Part shown: positions 1 through 6,518 of the stretch, piece after piece | How positions within the stretch are numbered: position 1 is the first letter of the stretch | Layout of the letters: the number at the start of each line of letters is the position of its first letter | Assembly (NCBI GenBank): GCA_965369385.1 | Contig: CBDUQP010000122.1 | Coordinates: forward strand, 1 to 9,415 | DNA from: CBDUQP01 sp965369385 | GTDB taxonomy: Bacteria > Planctomycetota > Phycisphaerae > SM23-33 | Length of the DNA: 9,415 bases | Direction of reading: 5' to 3' | The notes under the pieces: model-generated | Databases searched by the model: none | The model's input: only the letters and a program-made list of their open reading frames with translations | What the model was told of the DNA's origin: nothing | Program-made: the position numbers and the translations under genes

Positions 1-236
1 CACCGGGATGTCCCTCTCCATCGCCGTTCTGTTGCGCTTCGAATGTGAATTCGCCCAGCAATACTATCACAATCAGCGGCAGCTACCACGACTACACACC
101 CGCCACCACGGTAGTCTACAGAACATACACCAATGACGACTGCAACGTCAGAACACGCGTCCGGTACACGACTCGCCGGAACTCACGAGACGTGATCCAG
201 ACTAATGACGGAGTAATCATCATTTATGAGTGAGTA
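1..236 (+). CDS. possible 3' end of an unrecognised gene (partial, doubtful)
   Basis: A plus-strand frame is open from the window edge (first full codon at 3) to TGA at 234-236, giving 77 visible residues. From about residue 16 the codons are strongly C-ending, and the peptide is rich in Thr, Tyr, Val and Arg, ending in VIIIYE, which suggests beta strands. I recognise no family. A perfect 11-bp stem 35 bases downstream fits the end of a transcript. The first 15 residues (Pro, Ser and Cys rich) look less convincing. Two other readings are possible near the edge: another plus frame open to a stop at 134-136, and a minus-strand frame covering roughly 1-80 that reads LGEFTFEAQQNGDGEGHPG and could be the start of a gene after fkp. 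An internal GTG at 45 could also be a start. Coding here is plausible but unproven. Confidence 0.3.
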
Positions 237-271
237 GATTGAATTGACTTCCTCTGTCGTCGCAGTCGAAT

Positions 272-308
272 GGGCATCCTTCGGAACTTGATATTCTGAA
301 GGATGCCC
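272..308. terminator. 11-bp stem-loop between convergent gene ends
   Basis: GGGCATCCTTC at 272-282 pairs perfectly with GAAGGATGCCC at 298-308 across a 15-base loop. It sits between the TGA of the left-edge frame (234-236) and the fkp stop (331-333, minus strand), where a shared bidirectional terminator is expected. Neither strand has a run of T after the stem, so it is not a classic intrinsic terminator. It may instead protect 3' ends or act with Rho. Confidence 0.45.
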
Positions 309-330
309 CGCTTGTGTCACGTGGCAATCT

Positions 331-3300
331 TCAGCAGACGGTCACAACCAAACCACGCGTGGATATGCTGAAGTCGAAGAACCGGGCCAGTTCGTTCGGC
401 GGATCGGCTTCGAGTTTGCGGCGGACCTCGGCTGCGTCCGCTGGCGATTTGCAGATCATCAGCGTGAACCCACCTCCGCCCGCGCCAAGCAGCTTGGCGC
501 CATACAAGTGCGGCCGCACACGAGCCAGCAATTCCTCGGTGGCCTCGTTCGATGAATTCGGGTCAAGCTGCTTGTTCAGTTGCCATGCCACGTCGATCAG
601 ACGCCCGAATTCGGGCATATCCTTGCTTGCCATCGCGTCGGCAACGTGGGTCGGTAGCTCGCCTATGCGTTGCAGCGTAGCCATTGTCAGGCGGTCCCGA
701 TCCAGATATCTCCCGACAACCTGCTGCAGGATATTCTTCGCCAGCCGCGTTATGCCTGTGTAATACAGCAGCGTACATCCGTTGTTCGCTACGGGGTCCA
801 ACACGTCGGCGGGAACATAATGAATGCGTGTGGTGGGCACAATTCCGGGATTGGTATCGATAATCTTCACGCCGTCGACCGCCCCACCAACCTGGTCCTG
901 CCATCCCCCGCCCGTAGTCAGGGCCTGCTCCAGCTTCAGCACACCATGGAACAGTTCCTCGCGATCCAGCTCTCGACCCATCATGCGTTGCACTGTCGCC
1001 AGAATCACCGCACCTACAATACTGGACGTGCCCAGCCCACTGCCCTTGGGAATGGTCGCCAGGGTGGTCAGTTCAATACCGCCACCGAAGCGTTCCAGCA
1101 TTGAGCGCAGCGTTATCCCGCTCGGCCAGCCGCATGCTTCGGGGGCAAACCCGCCAAGAGCAAGTGACGCCTTAGCCAGAGCGAAATCGCCGGTGGCATT
1201 TCGATAGTCCAGCAGATCGTCCATTTCGGAGATCTCGATATGCAGGCCGCGATCTATGGACGCCATGCGTATGATCGGTTCGTCAATTACGCGTGCATAG
1301 CAGTGGATTGGCGGCTGACCGTTGAGGTTTACCGCGGCGTTTATCACGCACCCACCGTTTTCCAGCGTGTAAGGCGGGGTGTCAGTCCATCCGCCGCCGA
1401 TATCCAGCCGGGCTGGCGCTCTGCCCCATACTATCTCGTCAGCGCGAAGCGCAGCCGTTGGATGAGTCTTCTTCGGCGCACCGCTGGACACAATCGTTCG
1501 CCCCAAATACGCCAGCGACTCAGCCCGCAACGCCTCGCCCCACTTGCTGGCACTCAGGTCGCCATCGGGCGCGATCCCCATAGACTTAAGCCAGCTAAGA
1601 ATATTGTCGCTCAGCTTTCCCGCAACATCGCCCACCAGCTCTGTAATCGTGATTTCATCATCTTGGGCAAGCTGCCCTATCGCCGAGCCCAGCGTATGTG
1701 CCACCCGTCCGAAAATAAGGCCAAGCAGACCACTGCTGCGTCCCGTGTTATGGTGCCAGTGTGCTTCGGTAAGAATTTGCGCTACCCAAGGCGCCCTGTC
1801 GTCACTTCGCGAAAGCAGCCTTGCAAGATCGTGTGCGGAAAAACCGCTGTCATTGCGGAACAGGCGGCGAAGCGACCTGCGGATATCCTGTGCCCGAATT
1901 CGCCGACGGCGGCTATGGAATGCGTCCTGATCGGCGAGCGTGGCGATCTCGGCAAGGCTATATCGCTCGGCTGCGAGCCAATCGCTCTTCTGTTCAGACG
2001 AGGCACCCTCAGGCTGGCAGACCCACAACCATCTTCGGTACTCGGTCGGCGATGACACTGCCGGGAAAATGCGAGCACTCCAGACTGTCCGCTCGGCCTG
2101 CGGTTCGGATCGGTCCCAAATATCGTCGGGAGATGCCCCAAGAATGCCCATCCACTCACTGGCGGGCATATTGCATATTGTCCCGCCATCATCGCATGTG
2201 TGCTTGAATGTGTCGTCAACGCCGTAGCATCGCACAAACCACGTGTCGCTGCCGCTGTGCGTATGGCCGGTCACAACATCCAGGCATATGCCTTCAGGCA
2301 ATTGGAGAGATTCTTCTATGTCCACTCCCAGAACAACATTGCGTCCGGGCAACGTCAGCGGAGCAGATATCGTGCATCCTTCCACCCACGATTGCGTACC
2401 GACCAGCCGGCCCTCGCCGGATATGTCGTTGTTGATGTCCAGGCAAGCTTCAAACTCCGCCAGCCCGCGATCCTGCTTGAGCAGTTCGCGGCCGCTGGAT
2501 ATGATCTGCTTCGTAGTACCGAAATGCAGGAATCCGCATCTATTGAGAATCTGAGCCTGGAACGGTATGCCGTGCAACGCTTCGAAAACCCTGCCCAGAT
2601 GGTTTTCGCTCCATTGAGACTTACTTGCCCTTGCCGACGCCACATGGTGCTCAGCGGAGGCGTCATCGCCCAGTGCGCAACATATCTCGCGGTAGAAATC
2701 CAGCCCCATATGCTCAATGCTCTTGCCCATTTCCCCACGCCAGGACAACTTGCCCTGCACATCGGCCTTGACGTCGAAAACGCTCAGCAAAGCCGCCGCA
2801 GTCTCCGCATCAAACTGTATCACGCCAATATCCAGAACCGACTGCCCGTAGCGATCTATAGCGCCAAGGCGCTGCTGCTCTTCGACTGTCGGTTTCTGAA
2901 GGAACATCCGAACGCTACCGTCGCCGTTGGCGCAATACACGCCATGCTTCCCAGCTCGCCCAGGTGCAGCCATGCATCCCAAGCCCGTTATGCCGGGCAT
3001 AGAGAAATCGACCTCTTCAGGATCGAAGCCTAGCAGCACATCGCCGGCTGAGATCACTATCTGCCCCATGCCCTGCGGTGCGGCTTCCAACGCAAGATAC
3101 GTAGGCAGTTGACGGTCGAAAAGCGTGGCCGACACCACGCTGTCGCTCTCGGCGGGGATAGGCACGAACAGCTTTCCACAAGGTCCATACGCGGGCAGTC
3201 GCCTGGAATCACCCCCGGCGTGCACTATCAGTATCCGCATACTGCTGAGGAGTTCCTGCCACTGCGCCGGACCGGTATCGGCAGCAGAGTTGCCCAGTTC

Positions 3301-3510
3301 ACGTTCAATTACCTGCATGAGGCAATAGAGCGTGCTCCCGCCCGAACCAACGCGCTTTCCGCCAGGGTCGCCGACAACAAGTACCTGTCGCACGCCGGTA
3401 AGCAGGCCCATATCATGCCGGATACCCAGTTGAGAACTGTAGGCATCGGCCTGTGCGTCGTTGCTGGCGGTGACTATAAGATAATCCCAATCGGTTGTCG
3501 CTGACTGCAT
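331..3510 (-). CDS. fkp: bifunctional L-fucokinase / L-fucose-1-phosphate guanylyltransferase (Fkp)
   Basis: This cytosolic salvage enzyme phosphorylates L-fucose with ATP, then transfers GMP from GTP to give GDP-L-fucose, the donor for fucosylated surface glycans. The 1059-residue protein has both halves. The N-terminal pyrophosphorylase domain carries GDPGGKRVGSGGST (47-60) and HAGGDSRRLPAYGPCGK (97-113), both typical of the family. A mid region around 370-410 looks like a beta-helix. The C-terminal GHMP kinase has APARLDIGGGWTDTPP from 698, the ATP loop PKGSGLGTSS (821-830) and KLLGAGGGGF (1006-1015). The ATG at 3510 is preceded by AGAGG with 7-base spacing (3518-3522), which supports this start. 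From memory, Bacteroides Fkp is about 949 residues and plant FKGP about 1055, so this is a long member. It lies 77 bases after mazF on the same strand. I find no clear promoter in that gap, so read-through from mazEF is possible. No fucosyltransferase is in the window. Confidence 0.95.
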   Translation of the reverse strand: MQSATTDWDYLIVTASNDAQADAYSSQLGIRHDMGLLTGVRQVLVVGDPGGKRVGSGGSTLYCLMQVIERELGNSAADTGPAQWQELLSSMRILIVHAGGDSRRLPAYGPCGKLFVPIPAESDSVVSATLFDRQLPTYLALEAAPQGMGQIVISAGDVLLGFDPEEVDFSMPGITGLGCMAAPGRAGKHGVYCANGDGSVRMFLQKPTVEEQQRLGAIDRYGQSVLDIGVIQFDAETAAALLSVFDVKADVQGKLSWRGEMGKSIEHMGLDFYREICCALGDDASAEHHVASARASKSQWSENHLGRVFEALHGIPFQAQILNRCGFLHFGTTKQIISSGRELLKQDRGLAEFEACLDINNDISGEGRLVGTQSWVEGCTISAPLTLPGRNVVLGVDIEESLQLPEGICLDVVTGHTHSGSDTWFVRCYGVDDTFKHTCDDGGTICNMPASEWMGILGASPDDIWDRSEPQAERTVWSARIFPAVSSPTEYRRWLWVCQPEGASSEQKSDWLAAERYSLAEIATLADQDAFHSRRRRIRAQDIRRSLRRLFRNDSGFSAHDLARLLSRSDDRAPWVAQILTEAHWHHNTGRSSGLLGLIFGRVAHTLGSAIGQLAQDDEITITELVGDVAGKLSDNILSWLKSMGIAPDGDLSASKWGEALRAESLAYLGRTIVSSGAPKKTHPTAALRADEIVWGRAPARLDIGGGWTDTPPYTLENGGCVINAAVNLNGQPPIHCYARVIDEPIIRMASIDRGLHIEISEMDDLLDYRNATGDFALAKASLALGGFAPEACGWPSGITLRSMLERFGGGIELTTLATIPKGSGLGTSSIVGAVILATVQRMMGRELDREELFHGVLKLEQALTTGGGWQDQVGGAVDGVKIIDTNPGIVPTTRIHYVPADVLDPVANNGCTLLYYTGITRLAKNILQQVVGRYLDRDRLTMATLQRIGELPTHVADAMASKDMPEFGRLIDVAWQLNKQLDPNSSNEATEELLARVRPHLYGAKLLGAGGGGFTLMICKSPADAAEVRRKLEADPPNELARFFDFSISTRGLVVTVC

Positions 3511-3577
3511 ATTGCGGCCTCTTTTAGCTGGATATATCTGAACTGTCCGACATTATTCCTGGATGTTCCCCGATATC

Positions 3578-3593
3578 TGTTACAGTGTTACAT
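3578..3593. repeat. 8-bp tandem repeat TGTTACAG/TGTTACAT across the mazF stop
   Basis: TGTTACAG (3578-3585) is followed directly by TGTTACAT (3586-3593). The pair overlaps the last codons and stop of mazF (TAA, minus strand, 3590-3588) and lies about 70 bases upstream of the fkp start. It could be a tandem protein-binding site for fkp control, or chance. The seven-of-eight match is visible; the role is a guess. Confidence 0.3.
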
Positions 3594-3902
3594 CGTGAAC
3601 ATCTCGGAAAGAGCTTCGAGGAGTTGTTTGCTGGTTTTGGCATTGAGGATGTCAATGTGTTTGACCAGACGCCTTTTGTCAACGCTGCGTATTTGGTCTA
3701 TTGCAGCTATACCCTTTTTACCCTTAACCTTCGTCGCGATTCTGAACGGATACGATCTGCCCGTTGTCATAGGTACCACTACAACGGTTGCTAAATGCTC
3801 ATTGAGTTCATCGGGTGAAACAATAACCGCCGGGCGTGTCTTCTTGATCTCGCTGCCTATAGTGGGATCGAGATTAACGAGGTAAACATCAAATCGCTTC
3901 AT
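3588..3902 (-). CDS. mazF: MazF/PemK-family toxin (mRNA interferase)
   Basis: Toxins of this family cleave mRNA at short sequence motifs and halt growth when their antitoxin is lost. The 104-residue length is normal for MazF. The visible family hallmarks, in order, are MKRFDVYLVNLDPTIGSEIKK at the N-terminus (beta strand and the G-S-E loop), TRPAVIVS (22-29) with the conserved Arg-Pro, VVVPMT (41-46) with the conserved Thr, and AIDQIRSVDKRRL (67-79) with the conserved Asp and Arg. The protein therefore looks catalytically intact. Its ATG follows the mazE TAA with no spacer (TAAATG), and GGAAGG in the mazE 3' end serves as ribosome binding site, so translation of the two is probably coupled. 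Target specificity cannot be read from the sequence. Confidence 0.93.
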   Translation of the reverse strand: MKRFDVYLVNLDPTIGSEIKKTRPAVIVSPDELNEHLATVVVVPMTTGRSYPFRIATKVKGKKGIAAIDQIRSVDKRRLVKHIDILNAKTSKQLLEALSEMFTM

Positions 3903-4145
3903 TTAGAACCCTTCCGGAAAGTCCAATGTTACCGCATCCCAATCTTCGAGCAAATCGTCTCCGGCTTCATGGCATTGAGCTGCAGCTTCTTTCCAGCCGG
4001 ATCGAGGCGTGGTAGTATTGCGTATGACTACGGCATCATTACTGACTTGCAAGTCAAGCTCACTACCCAATCCCAACTGGTCGATGATAGCCTTTGGCAA
4101 ACGAATGCCTTGGGAGTTGCCTATTTTTACTAAACTCACATGCAT
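3903..4145 (-). CDS. mazE: MazE/AbrB-type antitoxin
   Basis: This 80-residue protein is the partner of the adjacent MazF: it binds and neutralises the toxin and, in known systems, represses its own promoter. Residues 3-43 (SLVKIGNSQGIRLPKAIIDQ onward, then LDLQVSNDAVVIRN) form the swapped-hairpin AbrB DNA-binding domain, with the conserved GNSQGIRLPK turn. The acidic tail (EAGDDLLEDWDAVTLDFPEGF region, 60-80) fits the MazF-wrapping segment. The reading frame could extend two codons upstream to a TTG at 4151. I chose the ATG at 4145 because AGGGAG (4154-4159) lies 8 bases before it but only 2 bases before the TTG. It is transcribed first, as is usual for antitoxin-toxin operons. Confidence 0.9.
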   Translation of the reverse strand: MHVSLVKIGNSQGIRLPKAIIDQLGLGSELDLQVSNDAVVIRNTTTPRSGWKEAAAQCHEAGDDLLEDWDAVTLDFPEGF

Positions 4146-4178
4146 TTTCAAATCTCCCTATTATCTCTATGTAATTAT

Positions 4179-4207
4179 ATTGTAGCTACGCGTTAGCCGC
4201 AAGTCAA
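4179..4207 (-). promoter_or_regulatory. sigma70-type promoter of mazEF
   Basis: On the minus strand TTGACT (4207-4202) and TACAAT (4184-4179) are separated by exactly 17 bases. Each box is one base off consensus. Transcription would start near 4172, about 27 bases before the mazE ATG. An overlapping TATAAT (4179-4174) also exists but would be 22 bases from the -35 box, so the first pairing is preferred. Confidence 0.7.
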
Positions 4208-4222
4208 TTTCGAGAAACTGAC
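4203..4222. promoter_or_regulatory. imperfect palindrome overlapping the mazEF -35 box (candidate operator)
   Basis: The 20 bases GTCAATTTCGAGAAACTGAC form an inverted repeat of the pattern GTCA-n-TTTC-nn-GAAA-n-TGAC, with 16 of 20 positions symmetrical. It covers five bases of the -35 box, where an autoregulating MazE or MazEF complex could block polymerase. The stretch running on into CCCC also resembles short GGGGTCAG-type repeats that I recall near IS200-like REP-associated transposases in environmental genomes. That is memory, not a search. It could be either or both. Confidence 0.35.
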
Positions 4223-4223
4223 C

Positions 4224-4232
4224 CCTTTTCCC
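4224..4232. repeat. left copy of 9-bp target-site duplication
   Basis: CCTTTTCCC ends at the base immediately before the left terminal inverted repeat (4233). The identical sequence starts at the base immediately after the right terminal repeat (4453). Perfect, flush 9-bp copies on both sides are what transposition leaves behind. Confidence 0.65.
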
Positions 4233-4280
4233 GTGTGCGAGATTTCTTTCTGGCAAGAAAAAAAACTCACACACAGAGCG

Positions 4281-4308
4281 GGAGAAAGTGGAGAGTAGAA
4301 AGTAGATA
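4281..4308 (+). repeat. degenerate heptamer tandem repeat (GTAGAAA type), left arm of the element
   Basis: Four seven-base units follow one another: GGAGAAA, GTGGAGA, GTAGAAA and GTAGATA. The third is the exact reverse complement of the units in the right arm (4379-4392). The repeat lies inside the MITE-like element and forms its inner inverted repeat. Confidence 0.45.
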
Positions 4309-4378
4309 CGGCGGCTGGCACCACCGTTGAGCATCGTGCTGCGATGCCGATTTAACTCTACCGCGGTCTACTATCGCC

Positions 4379-4392
4379 TTTCTACTTTCTAC
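4379..4392 (-). repeat. tandem TTTCTAC heptamers, right arm of the element
   Basis: Two perfect copies of TTTCTAC (4379-4385, 4386-4392) are the reverse complement of GTAGAAA in the left arm. Together the two tracts give a 12-bp perfect inverted repeat spaced by 74 bases. Confidence 0.5.
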
Positions 4393-4452
4393 GACTACAT
4401 AAAAACCGATAATGACTCACTTTGGCTCACGCCAGGAAAAACTCTCGCACAC

Positions 4453-4461
4453 CCTTTTCCC
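4453..4461. repeat. right copy of 9-bp target-site duplication
   Basis: CCTTTTCCC starts directly after the right terminal inverted repeat and matches 4224-4232 in all nine bases. The remaining 92 bases before uup (4462-4553) hold no convincing promoter. Confidence 0.65.
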
Positions 4462-4553
4462 CTCTATTGGGCATGGACTTCCCTTTTCGGCCTGTTTTGC
4501 GTATGCTGCGGGGCTTGCTGCTGCTTAACACTCATGGGATGGAAACTGCTTCA

Positions 4554-6473
4554 ATGGCACTGATCGAAACACGAAATATGCACGCCGGATATGGCGGCGA
4601 ACCGCTGCTAACCAACATCAACCTGCGAATCGAACCGGGTGAGCGTATCTGCCTGGTCGGAAGGAACGGTGTCGGAAAGAGTACCCTGCTGAAGGTTCTT
4701 GCCGGTGAGCTCACACCAGAGTCCGGCCAGCTCCTCGTGGAGGCTGGAACCAGAGTTACCATGCTTCAACAGCAGGTGCCCGAAGCACTTGCAGCAAGCG
4801 TATTCCACGTTGTGTCCGAAGGACTGGGAAAAGTCGGCGAATGGTTGGACGAATATCATGAACTGAGTCACCAGATAGCCACTGAACCCACAGACCAACT
4901 CTATTCGCGTCTGGACGTCCTTGGCAACAAACTGCAGGCCGCAGGCGGATGGCGTCTGGAGCAGCAGGTTGCGACAATACTTACACGAGTCGGGCTCGAC
5001 GCCGATGATTCCTTCGCCGAACTGTCGGCAGGCATGAAACGCCGCGTTATGCTGGCCAGGGCGCTCGTAAACTCACCAGACGTCCTGTTACTGGACGAAC
5101 CCACAAACCACCTGGATATTGCCGGTATCAAATGGATAGAGCAATTCCTCGCAAGCAGCTCCCTGACGTTGGCATTCGTGACTCACGACCGGGCGTTCCT
5201 GCAAGCTATCGCAACGCGGATCGTCGAAATCGATCGCGGCGATGCCCGCAGCTACGAATGCGACTACGATACATATCAGCAGCGCCGCCAGGATGAACTC
5301 GAGGCCGAATCCAAGCAGAATGATAAGTTCGACAAGAAACTCTCCGAGGAGGAAGCTTGGATACGCCGCGGAATAAAGGCCCGAGGCCGCCGCAATATGG
5401 GACGCGTTCGCGAGCTTGTGGAGCTGCGAAAGCAAAGTGCTGACCGCAGTGATCGCATTGGCACGGTGAAGATGGAACTCGCCGATGCACAATCCTCCGG
5501 GCGAAAGGTTATCGTCGCGAAAGATGTATCGTTCGAATACCAACCGGGTTCGCCGGTATTCTCCAAATTCTCGACAATGATAATGCGCGGGGACCGGATC
5601 GGCATTGTTGGTGCCAACGGGTGCGGTAAGACAACTCTTATTAATGTGCTGTTGGGGGCACTGGCGCCCAGCGAGGGCGAACTCCAACATGGTGTGAAGC
5701 TGGAAATCGCATACTTTGACCAGTTGCACGCCCAGTTGGACAGCGACAAGAGCGTTGTAGAGAATCTCGCCGGAGGCATAAAAACGCTGGATATCAATGG
5801 GCGAAAGAAACACGTGTTCGGATACTTGCAGGATTTCCTGTTCACCCCGGATCGCGCCAAACAACCGGTCGGCAAACTCAGCGGAGGAGAACGAAACCGC
5901 CTTCTGCTTGCCAAGCTCTTCATGAAACCGAGCAATGTACTCGTCCTCGATGAGCCCACTAACGATTTGGATGCCGAAACGCTTGATCTGCTCGAAGAAT
6001 CACTCGCGGGATACTCAGGAACCGTACTGACTGTCAGCCACGACCGGCGATTCCTGAACAACATAGTCACCAGCATAATTGCCTTTGACGGTGACGGGCA
6101 GGTGCGTGAATACGCGGGAGGATACGATGACTATGCACGCCAATGCAAGCCCTACCAGACTCCTGCCGACCAGCAAGCCCGCAGCACAACAGGCCAACCA
6201 AAGGCCAACGCTCCCGCACTGCCAGCCGCCAAACCAGACCACAAAACGCCAAAGATCACCTACGGGCAGCAGTTGGAGCTTAAGACCCTTCCAGGCACAA
6301 TCGAAACACTGGAGGCCGACAAACACCAGCTCGAAACCCAGCTCAGCGATCCCGACTTCTACAAGAATCCCGGCGATGCGATATCGGCAGTAACCGACAA
6401 GCTCAAGACTCTCACGGCCGAGCTCGACAAGACATACCAGCGATGGGACTTGCTGGAATCACTGGATAGCTAA
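4554..6473 (+). CDS. uup: ABC-F family ATPase Uup
   Basis: A soluble protein with two ABC ATPase domains and no membrane segments. Uup-type ABC-F proteins act on ribosomes and branched DNA; in Escherichia coli, loss of Uup raises precise excision of transposons. Of 639 residues, domain 1 has Walker A GRNGVGKST (36-44), a variant signature LSAGM (157-161), Walker B with DEPTNHLD (181-188) and His 211. The charged linker (245-292, FDKKLSEEEAWIRRGIKARG) is Uup-like. Domain 2 has GANGCGKTT (353-361), LSGGE (442-446), DEPTNDLD (466-473) and His 496. Residues 570-639 are the Uup C-terminal coiled-coil domain (LKTLPGTIETLEADKHQLE, then YQRWDLLESL). The frame is open back to a TTG at 4422 inside the mobile element. 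I chose ATG 4554 because family members begin MALIxxxN-like; ATG 4539 is possible. The ribosome binding site is weak (GGGATGG, 11 bases away). Confidence 0.95.
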   Translation: MALIETRNMHAGYGGEPLLTNINLRIEPGERICLVGRNGVGKSTLLKVLAGELTPESGQLLVEAGTRVTMLQQQVPEALAASVFHVVSEGLGKVGEWLDEYHELSHQIATEPTDQLYSRLDVLGNKLQAAGGWRLEQQVATILTRVGLDADDSFAELSAGMKRRVMLARALVNSPDVLLLDEPTNHLDIAGIKWIEQFLASSSLTLAFVTHDRAFLQAIATRIVEIDRGDARSYECDYDTYQQRRQDELEAESKQNDKFDKKLSEEEAWIRRGIKARGRRNMGRVRELVELRKQSADRSDRIGTVKMELADAQSSGRKVIVAKDVSFEYQPGSPVFSKFSTMIMRGDRIGIVGANGCGKTTLINVLLGALAPSEGELQHGVKLEIAYFDQLHAQLDSDKSVVENLAGGIKTLDINGRKKHVFGYLQDFLFTPDRAKQPVGKLSGGERNRLLLAKLFMKPSNVLVLDEPTNDLDAETLDLLEESLAGYSGTVLTVSHDRRFLNNIVTSIIAFDGDGQVREYAGGYDDYARQCKPYQTPADQQARSTTGQPKANAPALPAAKPDHKTPKITYGQQLELKTLPGTIETLEADKHQLETQLSDPDFYKNPGDAISAVTDKLKTLTAELDKTYQRWDLLESLDS

Positions 6474-6518
6474 CTGTTAAGCCGAGTTTTCACGAAAGGC
6501 CCTCGGGGAGTACCAACC

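Larger units (their letters stand above)
4233..4452. mobile_element. 220-bp MITE-like non-autonomous element with 22-bp terminal inverted repeats
   Basis: The outer 22 bases of each end (4233-4254 and 4431-4452) are inverted copies matching at 19 of 22 positions. The tips GTGTGCGAGA/TCTCGCACAC are perfect over 10 bp. Mismatches are at 4243, 4246 and 4249 against 4442, 4439 and 4436. Complementarity stops exactly at 4233 and 4452, and identical CCTTTTCCC copies abut both ends. About 60 bases inside each tip is a second inverted repeat, perfect over 12 bp (4295-4306 with 4381-4392). The centre holds a small hairpin, GCATCG/CGATGC (4331-4336, 4342-4347). There is no coding frame inside, so any movement would need a transposase in trans. 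A 9-bp duplication is used by several insertion-sequence groups, including IS10/IS50-like, IS903-like, IS1 and IS256, so the parent family cannot be named. The element lies in the region between mazE and uup. Confidence 0.7.

Noticed and set aside
1240..2055. Plus-strand open frame of 271 codons
   Set aside because: It is antisense to the middle of fkp, with Arg- and Pro-rich composition typical of a shadow frame.
2200..3033. Plus-strand open frame of 277 codons
   Set aside because: It lies fully antisense to fkp, whose domains and ribosome binding site are clear. The translation shows no recognisable family.
4174..4179. TATAAT as the mazEF -10 box
   Set aside because: It would be 22 bases from the -35 box. 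TACAAT at 4184-4179 has the optimal 17-base spacing.
4233..4269. Left tip of the element read as an intrinsic terminator (GTGTGCGAG with CTCACACAC, TTTCTT with AAGAAA)
   Set aside because: The fold is imperfect and unevenly bulged. The 22-bp match to the far end with flush 9-bp duplications is the better explanation, though the tip could still fold in RNA.
4281..4392. CRISPR-like array
   Set aside because: The units are 7 bp, directly adjacent and in opposite orientations, with no spacers and no cas genes.
4422..4553. N-terminal extension of Uup from TTG 4422
   Set aside because: It starts inside the mobile element's right arm, has no ribosome binding site, and Uup homologues begin at the position of ATG 4554.
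5088..6076. Long minus-strand frames opposite uup
   Set aside because: They overlap each other and the two ATPase domains of uup, and have no motifs of their own.
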